This document shows positions 15,860-23,689 of a stretch of DNA of 64,000 bases, one piece after another. The notes below the pieces were generated by a model, which searched no databases, had not been told where the DNA came from, and worked only from the letters and a program-made list of their open reading frames with translations. The DNA comes from Phycisphaeraceae bacterium (GTDB lineage Bacteria > Planctomycetota > Phycisphaerae > Phycisphaerales > UBA1924), in NCBI GenBank assembly GCA_020639235.1, contig JACKHC010000001.1, positions 2,790,001-2,854,000 of the forward strand, in the 5' to 3' direction. How positions within the stretch are numbered: the stretch's first letter is position 1; each line of letters opens with the position of its first letter. The position numbers and the translations under genes are program-made.

Positions 15860-16912
15860 CTACCCCCCCCACCCCTCCACCGCCGGCTTCTTCACCACGC
15901 GCCAGCACTCATCCAGCAGCGCCTCCAGACCCACCCGCGTCGCCGCCGAAATCAGAAACACCTTCGTCCCCTTCGCCAGGCCCAGCGCCTCGCGCAGCAT
16001 CTCCGCCGCCAACTTCGCGTCCTCCGGCCCACCCAGCAGATCAATCTTGTTCAGCGCGATGATCTCGTCCTTCTCCGCAAGCGCCCGCGAATACCCCGCG
16101 AGTTCCTTGCGAATCGCCCGGTACGCCGCAGCAGCACCAGCGATCCCCCCGCCGCTCCCGTCCGTCGCCGGCGGGTCCGCATCGAGAACATGCACCAGCA
16201 CCTTCGTCCGCTCGATGTGCCGCAGGAACTCGTGCCCCAGCCCCGCGCCGCTGCTCGCGCCCTCGATCAATCCCGGGATATCCGCGAACACCAACCTCCG
16301 CGCCCCGTCCAGATCCGCGATCCCCAACTGAGGCGTCAGCGTCGTAAACGGATAATCCGCGATCTTCGGCGTCGCCTTCGTCAGCACGCTCAAGAGCGTC
16401 GACTTCCCCGCGTTCGGCAGCCCCACCAGCCCCACATCCGCGATCAACTTCAACTCAAACCGGACTGTCCGCTCCTCGCCCGGCTCGCCCGGCGTGAACT
16501 CCCGCGGCGCCTGATTCGTCGAGGTCTTGAAGTGGTCGTTCCCCAATCCCCCCTTCCCGCCCTTGGCCAGCACCACCCGGTCCCCCGGCCCCAGATCAAA
16601 CAACAACTCGTCCGTCTCATCGTCATAGATCAGCGTCCCCGGCGGCAGGTTCAGCACCATGTCCTCCGAGTCCGCGCCGTGCATCGTCTTGCCCTTGCCC
16701 GGACCGCCGCTCGCCACCTTCCAGTGGTGCTTGTGGCGAAAGTCCAGCAGCGTCAGCACATTGTCATCCGCCACCGCGATGACACTCCCCCCGTTCCCGC
16801 CGTCCCCGCCGTCCGGCCCGCCCCGCGGGATGTACTTCTCCCGACGGAACGACACGCACCCATCGCCACCATCCCCCGCCTTCACATGAATCGTCGCATG
16901 GTCAATAAACAT
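15860..16912 (-). CDS. obg: GTPase Obg (ribosome assembly)
   Basis: A 350-residue Obg protein. The glycine-rich Obg fold comes first (KAGDGGDGCVSFRREKYIPR, GGPDGGDGGNGG), followed by the G domain with GLPNAGKST at 164-172, DYPFTTLTPQLG, FADIPGLIEGASSGAGLG and ALNKIDLL. It acts in late 50S subunit assembly. The C-terminal extension found in some species is absent. The ATG at 16912 matches the universal N-terminus (MFIDHATIHV) and follows a TACACT hexamer by 9 nt. Confidence 0.96.
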   Translation of the reverse strand: MFIDHATIHVKAGDGGDGCVSFRREKYIPRGGPDGGDGGNGGSVIAVADDNVLTLLDFRHKHHWKVASGGPGKGKTMHGADSEDMVLNLPPGTLIYDDETDELLFDLGPGDRVVLAKGGKGGLGNDHFKTSTNQAPREFTPGEPGEERTVRFELKLIADVGLVGLPNAGKSTLLSVLTKATPKIADYPFTTLTPQLGIADLDGARRLVFADIPGLIEGASSGAGLGHEFLRHIERTKVLVHVLDADPPATDGSGGGIAGAAAAYRAIRKELAGYSRALAEKDEIIALNKIDLLGGPEDAKLAAEMLREALGLAKGTKVFLISAATRVGLEALLDECWRVVKKPAVEGWGG

Positions 16913-16921
16913 AGACCGCCC

Positions 16922-16927
16922 AGTGTA
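16922..16927 (-). promoter_or_regulatory. Candidate leaderless -10 (TACACT) for obg
   Basis: TACACT on the minus strand, then GGGCGGTCT, then the obg ATG at 16912: spacing 9 nt and no ribosome-binding site. Confidence 0.45.
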
Positions 16928-16935
16928 AGGCGACC

Positions 16936-16990
16936 CCTCCTCCCCCGCGCTTGCGGGGGAGGTGCCGTGCGCAAGCACGGCGGAGGGGGC
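16936..16990. repeat. Family B palindromic repeat
   Basis: CCTCCCCCGCGCTTGCGGGGGAGG is followed by TGCCGTGCGCAAGCACGGCGGAGGGGG. It occupies most of the divergent gap between obg and the pseudopilin gene. Confidence 0.8.
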
Positions 16991-17051
16991 TGATTTCAGT
17001 TTGCTCAATATCCGACTTGTCCCACCCCACCCAACCCGCGATCATTCCACC

Positions 17052-17927
17052 ATGCGACGCATCTCCTCCATCCCGGAGCGGGCGTTCACCCTCATCGAAC
17101 TCCTCGTCGTCGTCGCAATCATCTCCATCCTCATCGGCATCCTCCTCCCCGCGCTCGGCGGCGCCCGCGAGGCCGGTCGCCTCGTCGCCTGCCAGAACAA
17201 CTGCCGCCAGTGCACCCAGGCCGCCTATGTCTACTCCACCGAGAACCGCGAGCGCTGGCCCGTCATCCCACTCTCCGAGACAGGCAACTACCGCCCCTTC
17301 AACTCGTGGAACTGGGGCGGCAAAACCTCCTCCCGCTACTGGCTGACGGGGGGCGGCGCGATCAACTACATCCCCGTCGAGGACCGCGTCCTCAACCCCT
17401 ACCTCTACCCCGATCTCGCCCTCAAAGACCCCGCCGAGACCGACGACGCCCGCATCGAACTCCCCGTCTTCAAGTGCCCATCCGACAAGGGCACCATGCA
17501 ACGCGGCTTCTGGAACGCCAACGCCCAGCGCAACCCCACCATCACCTCATACGATGATGTCGGCACCTCCTACCACATGAACATGAAGTGGTGGTACGGC
17601 ATGCGCCGCGACGCCATCAACTCCGGCCAGTACATCAACGACCGCTACCTCTGGGAACGCAACCAGCACATCTGGCTCCAGGCATCCCTCAACACCCCCG
17701 CACGCTTCGTCTGGCTCCACGACCAGACCATGGACTTCGTCTCACAGACCCCCTACGCACTCGACGGCGACCACGGCAAACGCAACTACGCCACCGCCGC
17801 CTTCATGGACGGCCACGTCGACCACCTCGAAGTCACCCCCAACACCGTCAACACCAACACCTACACGCTCACATTCGACCCCAATATCACCACACCCCCG
17901 CCCATCCCCACCGGGAACGGGCCATAA
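17052..17927 (+). CDS. Type II pseudopilin-like protein (planctomycete prepilin family)
   Basis: A 291-residue protein with a short basic leader and the prepilin cleavage/methylation helix AFTLIELLVVVAIISILIG, then ILLPALGGAREAGR. Near the C-terminus AAFMDGHVDHLEV matches the DGHV element typical of the large H-X9-DG families abundant in planctomycetes. Their pilus or secretion role is not established. The ATG at 17052 is chosen because prepilin leaders are short; the longer frame is repeat sequence. No pilus assembly genes are adjacent, so this is one of the isolated copies common in these genomes. Confidence 0.88.
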   Translation: MRRISSIPERAFTLIELLVVVAIISILIGILLPALGGAREAGRLVACQNNCRQCTQAAYVYSTENRERWPVIPLSETGNYRPFNSWNWGGKTSSRYWLTGGGAINYIPVEDRVLNPYLYPDLALKDPAETDDARIELPVFKCPSDKGTMQRGFWNANAQRNPTITSYDDVGTSYHMNMKWWYGMRRDAINSGQYINDRYLWERNQHIWLQASLNTPARFVWLHDQTMDFVSQTPYALDGDHGKRNYATAAFMDGHVDHLEVTPNTVNTNTYTLTFDPNITTPPPIPTGNGP

Positions 17928-17949
17928 TCCGCATCCGAAACGGAGATCG

Positions 17950-18639
17950 ATGATGACGAAAGTAGCGGTGGTCCTCTCTGGCTGCGGCGTGTTCGACGGC
18001 TCCGAAATCCACGAAGCCGTCTCCGTCCTCACCCACCTCTCACGCCACGGCGCGCGCGTCCAGTGCTTCGCGCCCGACACCCAACTCGACGAGATCGACC
18101 ACCTCGCCCAGAAACCCACCGGCCACAAACGCTCCGTCCTCGTCGAGTCCGCACGCATCGCGCGGGGAGACATCAAACCCCTCGATCAACTCAAATCAAA
18201 GCAGTTCGACGCCGTCGTTTTCCCCGGCGGCTTCGGCGCCGCCAAGAACCTCTGCGACTTCGCTACCAAAGGCCCCGACTGCACCGTCAACCCGCAGGTG
18301 AAGCGTGTGATCAACGAGTTCCACGAAGAGGGCAAGCCCATCGCCCTCTGCTGCATCGCCCCCGTCATCGCCGCCAAGGTGCTCGGCAAGGCCAGCGGCG
18401 GGTTGGGCTGCGCCGTCACCATCGGCTCCGACAAGGCCACCGCCTCCGCCATCGCCAAAATGGGCTCGACCAACATCGACCACGATGTCACCGCCGCCCA
18501 CTGCGACGACGACAACAACATCATCACCACCCCCGCCTACATGTGCGACGCCAAAATCCACGAGGTCTACGAGGGCATCGGCCGCATGATCGAACAAACC
18601 CTCGAACGCGTCGCCTCCGGCGCCGGCGTGGCGAAGTAA
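17950..18639 (+). CDS. elbB: Glyoxalase ElbB / isoprenoid-associated DJ-1/PfpI family protein
   Basis: A 229-residue class I glutamine-amidotransferase-fold protein. It opens with KVAVVLSGCGVFDGSEIHEAV and has FPGGFGAAKNLCDFA, GKPIALCCIAPVIAAKVLG (nucleophile elbow cysteine) and TPAYMCDAKIHEVYEGIGRM. This is the ElbB/SCRP-27A pattern; E. coli ElbB has weak glyoxalase activity and was first linked to lycopene yield. ACGGAGA precedes the ATG. It is immediately followed by a dense cluster of intergenic repeats. Confidence 0.93.
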   Translation: MMTKVAVVLSGCGVFDGSEIHEAVSVLTHLSRHGARVQCFAPDTQLDEIDHLAQKPTGHKRSVLVESARIARGDIKPLDQLKSKQFDAVVFPGGFGAAKNLCDFATKGPDCTVNPQVKRVINEFHEEGKPIALCCIAPVIAAKVLGKASGGLGCAVTIGSDKATASAIAKMGSTNIDHDVTAAHCDDDNNIITTPAYMCDAKIHEVYEGIGRMIEQTLERVASGAGVAK

Positions 18640-19080
18640 GTTCGCACCCTCGCCCCTTGAGGGAGAGGGTGGCGACGAAGTCGCCGGGTGAGGGGTATCA
18701 CGACGAGCACCCGAGGGGGGGGCGGCGCGAGCCGGGGGTTCTTCAATTGGAGCCGCGAGGGGATGGGGGGATGGGGGGGAACCGAGCGGACGGTGATGCT
18801 CCCTCCCCCGACGGGGGGGCCGACGGGGGAGGTGTCACGCGAATGCGTGACGGAGGGGGTCATTCTCCCTCTCCGCCTCCGGGGAGAGGATGACATCGCA
18901 TCGCGATGACCGGGGGGGTGAGGGGTAATCATCGAATCAACTGCTCCCTCCCCCGTCGCCGACGGGGGAGGTGCCGAGTGAAACGAGGCGGAGGGGGTCT
19001 GTTCCCTCGCCCCTTGAGGGAGAGGGTGGTCGCGAAGCGACCGGGTGAGGGGTTCATACCATCACTTCAAGGAGCGTCCC
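18640..19080. repeat. Intergenic repeat cluster (families A and B alternating)
   Basis: No gene is seen here. In order: family A (18645-18698, CCCTCGCCCCTTGAGGGAGAGGG to GGGTGAGGGGT), a G-rich tract with GGCGCGAGCCGGGGG (18712-18740), family B (18799-18860), a diverged family A (18862-18928), family B (18943-19000), and family A (19003-19055). Each unit is an inverted repeat with a variable centre such as GGTCGCGAAGCGACC. Packing five units within 410 bp is unusual for the window. Confidence 0.8.
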
Positions 19081-19081
19081 A

Positions 19082-19414
19082 ATGACCCGCCGACGCAAAC
19101 AGATCATCATCGCCATCCAACTCGCCGCGATCGCGATCCTGTCAATCCAATACCTCCGGTTTCAAAACGCGCTCGCCGGAATGCTCCAGCGTCAATCGTC
19201 ATCGGTGCAGGAAGAGTTCGACGCACTCGTCGCCGAGGGCCTCATCACGCTCAACACCGATCGCGTTTCTCCCGCCCAGCGCATCTGGCACCGCGTCTTC
19301 GAGAACGACGACCACCTCGCCGACAAGTCCCACTCCTGGTGGCAACCCGCAGCGGTGCTCGGCCTCATCGGAACGCTCATCCTCGTTTCGACGACCCGGA
19401 CAACTGACAACTAG
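19082..19414 (+). CDS. Small two-helix membrane protein, hypothetical
   Basis: A 110-residue protein not recognised as any family. A basic start (MTRRRKQ) leads into a membrane helix IIIAIQLAAIAILSIQYL, then a 50-residue soluble stretch (QEEFDALVAEGLITLNT), then a second helix WQPAAVLGLIGTLILVS near the end. AAGGAGCGTCCCA precedes the ATG, giving a good ribosome-binding site. It is isolated between repeat blocks. Confidence 0.55.
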   Translation: MTRRRKQIIIAIQLAAIAILSIQYLRFQNALAGMLQRQSSSVQEEFDALVAEGLITLNTDRVSPAQRIWHRVFENDDHLADKSHSWWQPAAVLGLIGTLILVSTTRTTDN

Positions 19415-19557
19415 TAGAAACTGGCACGCCGGCCAACGGGCGGATGATGAAACTTGGCCGATGCGGGATTGGGTCGGTAGAAGGGCGGGGGTGTGCCACG
19501 GGTTCAACGAAAGGCGTGTCTGAATGGCATAAGTAGCACATCAGTGAACCGCGTATT

Positions 19558-20151
19558 TCATAGCCATGGCGGATCTAATATAATTTCCATGATCGTCCGG
19601 CCATTCGCGTTGTATTCAACCGCCTCATGATCACGAATCCATATGACACTGGATAGTTTTTCGTCGCTTTGGCTGACCATCGGAAAGGTTGCCCCGATTC
19701 GCCATAGCAGGTGGTTATTCAGCGTAGCATACATGTCTACTTGACGGAGATCATACTCAGGTCCTACCCCAACTGCGACGGTGGGCGATATGCTGAGAAT
19801 CCATAGCACATGATTTGGGGGCGCCTTCTCCTTAATCGTATCTAGATCCGGAAGAAAGTTCTCGACCGCGGCTTCGGACTGCGGCCATATTCCAATCGGA
19901 GCCGTATTGCCGCCGGATGGAGTGATCATGATTCGAGTATATTGAAAGAACCCCGCTCTGGTCCCAATCTCCTTTTCAAGCGAGCATTCGATTACTCCGT
20001 GCGAAGTTCTTGTAATCACGGGAGACTCGTCTGAGGTGGAAATATGTGACGAGGTACATCCTCCACCAGAAAGTAATGCGCCTGCAACCATGGCTCCCGC
20101 CACCCTATTAGTGCGAAGAAGTCGTGCTCCAGTTCGCCGGATGATTCGCAT
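19558..20151 (-). CDS. Putative lipoprotein in a low-GC segment, unknown function
   Basis: About 197 residues from the ATG at 20151. A basic stretch, a short hydrophobic run and LLSGGGC suggest a lipoprotein signal. The mature part includes GFFQYTRIMITPSGG, NHVLWILSISPTVAVGVG and WRIGATFPMVSQ, with no recognised domain. The start is uncertain: the frame extends to 20238, and GTG or ATG codons at 20103 and 20091 are alternatives, the former right after the stop of the truncated ORF upstream. Base composition is clearly more AT-rich than the core genome, consistent with horizontal gain. Confidence 0.5.
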   Translation of the reverse strand: MRIIRRTGARLLRTNRVAGAMVAGALLSGGGCTSSHISTSDESPVITRTSHGVIECSLEKEIGTRAGFFQYTRIMITPSGGNTAPIGIWPQSEAAVENFLPDLDTIKEKAPPNHVLWILSISPTVAVGVGPEYDLRQVDMYATLNNHLLWRIGATFPMVSQSDEKLSSVIWIRDHEAVEYNANGRTIMEIILDPPWL

Positions 20152-20346
20152 CCGACAATAAGCGCGTGAGCTCTCGGCGAAGTGACAAGTCGCCCGTTTC
20201 AATGACTGTCGGATCTTGCACAATTTTTGCATGCCCACCCTTTCGGTAATATTTTAGAATATTGATATCAGCGTAATCAAGAATATGTTCCTTTAAAATA
20301 GAGAGCGTCACTCTTTTGGAAGTAATTGACCCATCTATGTGCTGAA
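20108..20346 (-). pseudogene. Truncated ORF, C-terminal about 79 residues remaining
   Basis: The minus-strand frame from about 20346 to the stop at 20108 reads like real protein (for example SILKEHILDYADINILKYY and ELTRLLSDANHPANW) and is AT-rich like the gene downstream. Its 5' side runs directly into a GC-rich palindrome (20347-20395) and then the truncated IS copy, so the N-terminus appears to have been cut off. Family unknown. Confidence 0.4.
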
Positions 20347-20395
20347 TCGGGGGCCGGGCGAGCCCCCGGCGCGAGCCGGGGGCATGGCCTTCCTT
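20347..20395. repeat. GC-rich palindrome (GAGCCCCCGG type)
   Basis: GCGAGCCCCCGGCGCGAGCCGGGGGC is an almost perfect inverted repeat placed between the truncated ORF and the IS fragment. A similar GGCTTGCGCCGGGGGCTCGC sequence occurs at about 48452-48471. Confidence 0.6.
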
Positions 20396-20401
20396 CTCCC
20401 A

Positions 20402-20912
20402 TTGAGCAACCTCTTGCATCAACGCCTTGCTTGGATGGCGGCGTGGTGGATGGCGAGTTTGGCCAGGACCCACAGCCGCACGCGTCGCAGGGTTCTGATC
20501 CACGGCGGGGGCGATCCTCCTCCCAGCATCGTCAGCCAACCGAACGATCGCTCCACCGCCGTGCGCAGCCGCGACGCCTGGCGACGCTTCCGCGCGTCGC
20601 CCTCGAGCAGTTCGATCGCGCGCAGACGATCCGCGTGCTGGCGATGACCTTCGCTGATCGAACGCCCGGCCTTGCGCCGCGGCGCGATCAACCGGGCCCC
20701 ACGCGACGCGGCCATCTCGTAGAGCGGGTTGGCGTCGTACCCCGCGTCGCCCAGCACGATCGAACCACGCGAGGCCGCACGCGACAGAAGCTTCCGCGCC
20801 ACCACGCACTCGGCGTCGTTGAGCGTCCGCACGCAAAACGCCCGGATATTCCCGCTCCGATCGCACGCCGCGTGCAACCGGTACCCGCGACGCATCCCCC
20901 CATCGGCGTGCC
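20402..20912 (-). pseudogene. Truncated copy of the IS transposase
   Basis: About 511 bp appear identical to 6467-6977, covering the IS left end and the C-terminal 60 percent of the transposase (from about residue 116, including Asp171 and Glu236). The first 115 residues, including Asp98, are missing, so it cannot be active alone. The break occurs at CGGCGTGCC and continues directly into a family C repeat. The left flank is ATTGA rather than CTTGA. Near-identity to the intact copy implies recent duplication. Confidence 0.85.
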
Positions 20913-21145
20913 GGGTGCCACTGCTTGTCCGCGTAGCGGCAAGCAGTACTCTTGCTCTTTCTCCACACCCCATCGCCTCACCCATGCGCACACCCGCGCC
21001 ATCCGCGGCACCTTCTTGCCCCTCTTTCTCGGATTTTTTCTCCTCCCCTGATGCCTGTTGCCTGCTCCCTATGGCCTGTTCTTCCCTCTGTGGGCTCTTG
21101 TGGTGAACGCTTCGCAGCGCACAACCACGACCCGCACCCGCCTCG
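20911..21145. repeat. Long dispersed repeat, copy 1 (about 230 bp)
   Basis: It starts with a family C inverted repeat (GGGTGCCACTGCTTGTCCGC to GGCAAGCAGT), continues through CACACCCCATCGCCTC, CGCACACCCGCGCCATCCGC and CTCTTGTGGTGAACGCTTC, and ends near CGACCCGCACC. The second copy is at 22256-22488. The two share the ends and several blocks but differ in the middle. No gene is seen in this interval. Confidence 0.7.
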
Positions 21146-21184
21146 TGCCTCAGGCTTTGCCAACTTCCCCGCACGCGCCGCGAC

Positions 21185-22054
21185 CTATCCCTCGATGCGC
21201 ACCGGCCGCCAGTACGCCCGGACTCCGTGCTCCTTGAAGCACCGATACAACCGCCCCGACGCGATGAGCTGCTGCCCCCGCGGCGGCTTCCCGAGATGCT
21301 CATGCGAATAGGCAAGATCGAAAGCCCCCATCCCGCCGACATCTTGTCTCAAGTACCGCCATTCCGGATTGATGTACAGCCCCTCGCGAATACTCAACCA
21401 CTGACTCTTGTAGTCAGTGAATGGCGATCCATCCTGGGCAATGATCTCGACGCTCGGACTCAGTGGCGGCATCGTGATATCGCTGGCGAGCTCCCACCAC
21501 GGTTCGCCGACCTCGCCCCACGGGACGACCTTTTTGTTCTCGCATACCGGCACAACCGGGAAAAACCGCACGCCGACGAGCCCCATCGACTCGATGACAC
21601 GCCGAACCCGATCCGGCACGATCGTCCCCGGATAATCACCGCACACAGTGTCCGCGTTGCAACTCCTGAGCCCTGAAGCAAGAAACATCGGCGAGAGATC
21701 ACTGGTCCGCCAGAAACTCTCAACATACTTGCGGCCACCCAAATGGAGCAACGCGGATGCCTCCAGATCACGGCTCGAATACCGTCGATCCAGCCAAATG
21801 CAAACGCCTCTGTTCGCAGCCTCCCAGTTGGGGTATGCACCGCGCAGGCAGTCTCCTCGAACTAACAAGTCGATGACTTCCGAAGTGCGCGGGTCGCTCA
21901 ATGATAAATCAACCGCCCACGAGGTAATGGTGATCTCTCCGCTCCCCCAACCGCGAGCTTTCATCGCGCCGGCCGGAACTGCATTCAAGAGCCGATGAAA
22001 CAACCAATCGGGCACCCGCGAGGCCGATACTTTCAAATGCACCATTTCTTTCAT
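21185..22054 (-). CDS. Hypothetical protein, 289 residues
   Basis: Not recognised. It is soluble, with no signal peptide or membrane helix. Features include VPDWLFHRLLNAVPAG, CIWLDRRYSSRDLEASALLHLGG, GVRFFPVVPVCENKKVVPWGE, PPLSPSVEIIAQDG and EWRYLRQDVGGMGAFDLAYSHEHLG. Tryptophan and tyrosine are frequent. Its ATG overlaps the TGA of a short upstream frame (ATGA), which suggests it was the second gene of a pair. Such an arrangement in an island of truncated genes would fit an immunity or accessory protein, but nothing in the sequence proves this. Confidence 0.6.
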   Translation of the reverse strand: MKEMVHLKVSASRVPDWLFHRLLNAVPAGAMKARGWGSGEITITSWAVDLSLSDPRTSEVIDLLVRGDCLRGAYPNWEAANRGVCIWLDRRYSSRDLEASALLHLGGRKYVESFWRTSDLSPMFLASGLRSCNADTVCGDYPGTIVPDRVRRVIESMGLVGVRFFPVVPVCENKKVVPWGEVGEPWWELASDITMPPLSPSVEIIAQDGSPFTDYKSQWLSIREGLYINPEWRYLRQDVGGMGAFDLAYSHEHLGKPPRGQQLIASGRLYRCFKEHGVRAYWRPVRIEG

Positions 22055-22137
22055 GCGTCCGCTGCTCGTGCATCGAGGTGGTAAAAGTGGCAGCCCCCTT
22101 CAAGATGCCGCACATCGTTCGCGACAATCGTAGCAAA
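22051..22137 (-). pseudogene. Remnant 3' end of an ORF overlapping the next gene
   Basis: The last 25-30 residues of a minus-strand frame (IVANDVRHLEGGCHFYHLD and a few more) end in TGA overlapping the ATG of the 21185-22054 gene. Upstream the frame runs straight into a family C repeat at 22138, so the 5' part of this gene seems to be lost. Too short for a family call. Confidence 0.3.
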
Positions 22138-22828
22138 GGGCCATGTGCCACCGCATGTCCGCAACGCGCCAAGCAGCGCCCTCCCATCCATCACACCGCA
22201 TGCATCACCCAGTACCCCACGCGAAGGGGGGGTGGCCTCCCGATCCTCTCGTGACGCCGGGTGCCACTGCTTTTCCGCAACGCGGCAAGCAGTGCTCGTC
22301 CTCTCACTCCACACCCCATCGCCTCCCCCATGCGCACACCCGCGCCATCCGCGGCACAGTTCTCCCCCACTCCCTCAATATTTTCTCTCGCCCCGATTCC
22401 TCCCCTACCCTCGCCTCTTTCCCCCCTCTGTGCCCTCTGTGAGCTCTTGTGGTGAACCCTTCTCAGCGCACAACCGCGACCCGCACCGGGAAATACGAAG
22501 GCGCACCACCGGTCACTCCGCCTTCCGTCAGCAGCCGGACGACTCGGCCGCCGCACTCGGCCAACGCGAGATGAGCCGACGCAACCGATCAGCCGAAATG
22601 ATCGGCGCTCGCCGCAAGCGTGACCCGCAGCGACATCCCGATGTGTGATCCCTGTTCCCCAACGCTGGCCGGCCGGCCATTTCCCTTTCCCCCACTCTTT
22701 CCCGGGTGCCACTGCTTGTCCGCAACGCGGCAAGCAGTGCTCTCCCAACACTCACACCGCTTGCATCACTTCATACCCACACGCGCAGGGGGGGTGACAC
22801 GCCTGTTCGGACGCTCACGCGCTCCTGC
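22138..22828. repeat. Repeat-filled gap of about 690 bp (families C and long repeat)
   Basis: No intact gene. It holds a family C unit at 22138-22182, the second copy of the long repeat at 22256-22488 and another family C unit at 22704-22745 (GTGCCACTGCTTGTCCGC to GCGGCAAGCAGTGC). Between 22489 and 22640 the minus strand carries two short open pieces around HLALAECGGRVVRLLTEGG separated by a stop, possibly the remains of a gene. Confidence 0.65.
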
Positions 22829-23164
22829 TCACCCCACCGGCTTCTTCCAGTCCCAGTCCTCATCCTTGTGGAGTCGCCCCGCCCCCTGCTTGATGCACCG
22901 CTCGCACGCCGCCCCCCCCGCTTCTCCCATCCACATATTGTCCGGCCGCTCTTCGAGGCACATCGTGCATTTCGTGCCGGCCGGCGCGCTGTTCATATTC
23001 CGCAGCACCGTCTCGGTGTACGCGATGGTCAGGCACGAGCCGCAGATCAGCGAGCCCTGATGCCCCTCGACCATGGGGAACTGGCCGTCCCATTCCCTGT
23101 GGCAGAAATCGCAGAGGAAATCGGAAACCTGCATGTCTTCGTGGTCAGCGCCGGGTCGTTGCAT
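22829..23164 (-). CDS. CxxC-rich zinc-finger protein, hypothetical
   Basis: A 111-residue soluble protein with four CxxC pairs (C18/C21, C41/C44, C66/C69, C87/C90), enough to bind two zinc ions as two treble-clef or ribbon units. The second pair of units (TKCTMCLEERPDNMW, ACERCIKQGAG) resembles the C4 zinc finger found at the start of ClpX, but the AAA+ domain is absent. Role unknown; a protein-protein or nucleic-acid adaptor is plausible. ATG follows a TACACT hexamer by 6 nt. Confidence 0.65.
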   Translation of the reverse strand: MQRPGADHEDMQVSDFLCDFCHREWDGQFPMVEGHQGSLICGSCLTIAYTETVLRNMNSAPAGTKCTMCLEERPDNMWMGEAGGAACERCIKQGAGRLHKDEDWDWKKPVG

Positions 23165-23170
23165 GGTGGG

Positions 23171-23176
23171 AGTGTA
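23171..23176 (-). promoter_or_regulatory. Candidate leaderless -10 (TACACT)
   Basis: TACACT on the minus strand, spacer CCCACC, then ATG at 23164. No ribosome-binding site. Confidence 0.5.
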
Positions 23177-23188
23177 GGTGATCTCAAG

Positions 23189-23674
23189 CTATCGAATGAC
23201 AAGTTCGTGCGGTACAAGTGCTGAGACATCCACTGCGACTGAGTTTGGATAGTTCAACACACAGTGAAATGGCGTTGGAGGTTCGAATACCTCATTCTCA
23301 TTGTGTCCAGTTGCCCAATACTGACCAGCGCGTTCGAATAGTTCCGTTAGCATATTCTCCATTGGCTCTGCAACCAGAAACTGATCGGCATCCATCAACA
23401 CAACGCACAAGGGAAGATAGTCATACCAACCCACATCCGTTATGCAGTCCCAGAGCGCGTTCAAATTCCGCCCGTAGTATTCGGGCAATCGCAACGCCCG
23501 CGCGAGTTCATCGTGCATTTCGTTCACGCGACCAGCTCTTGTACACTCGACAACCAATACCAGCGATTGGCCTCCCATCACACCAGAAATGGACTTCAAC
23601 AATAGATCGCGTTGTGCGTGGGCACGCATAAGCCAAGGAGGCTCGGTGGTCGTGAGAATCGAAAGTTCGGGCAT
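23189..23674 (-). CDS. Barstar-family protein
   Basis: A 161-residue protein. The barstar signature is LRLPEYYGRNLNALWDCITD, with a preceding helix ending in DELARAL and a following strand PLCVVLMDADQFL. Barstar folds inhibit barnase-type ribonucleases by masking the active site; the acidic residue expected in the inhibitory helix (Asp after LW) is present. No barnase-like or other toxin gene is next to it. A C-terminal region of about 40 residues (PTPFHCVLNYPNSVAVDVS) extends beyond the minimal fold. The gene is AT-richer than the core. Confidence 0.78.
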   Translation of the reverse strand: MPELSILTTTEPPWLMRAHAQRDLLLKSISGVMGGQSLVLVVECTRAGRVNEMHDELARALRLPEYYGRNLNALWDCITDVGWYDYLPLCVVLMDADQFLVAEPMENMLTELFERAGQYWATGHNENEVFEPPTPFHCVLNYPNSVAVDVSALVPHELVIR

Positions 23675-23683
23675 GACCCTATT

Positions 23684-23689
23684 AGACTA
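23684..23689 (-). promoter_or_regulatory. Candidate leaderless -10 (TAGTCT)
   Basis: TAGTCT on the minus strand lies 9 nt before the barstar-family ATG at 23674 and overlaps the end of trmB. Confidence 0.35.

Noticed and set aside
18640..19080. Possible CRISPR array in the repeat cluster
   Set aside because: Units are palindromes of two families with uneven spacing and no unique spacers or cas genes.
20419..21342. A long minus-strand frame joining the IS fragment to upstream sequence
   Set aside because: It is a chance fusion of repeat DNA with the truncated transposase; only the part up to 20912 is transposase.
23189..23674. A barnase-barstar toxin-antitoxin locus
   Set aside because: Only the barstar-like partner is present; neighbours are a CxxC protein and trmB.
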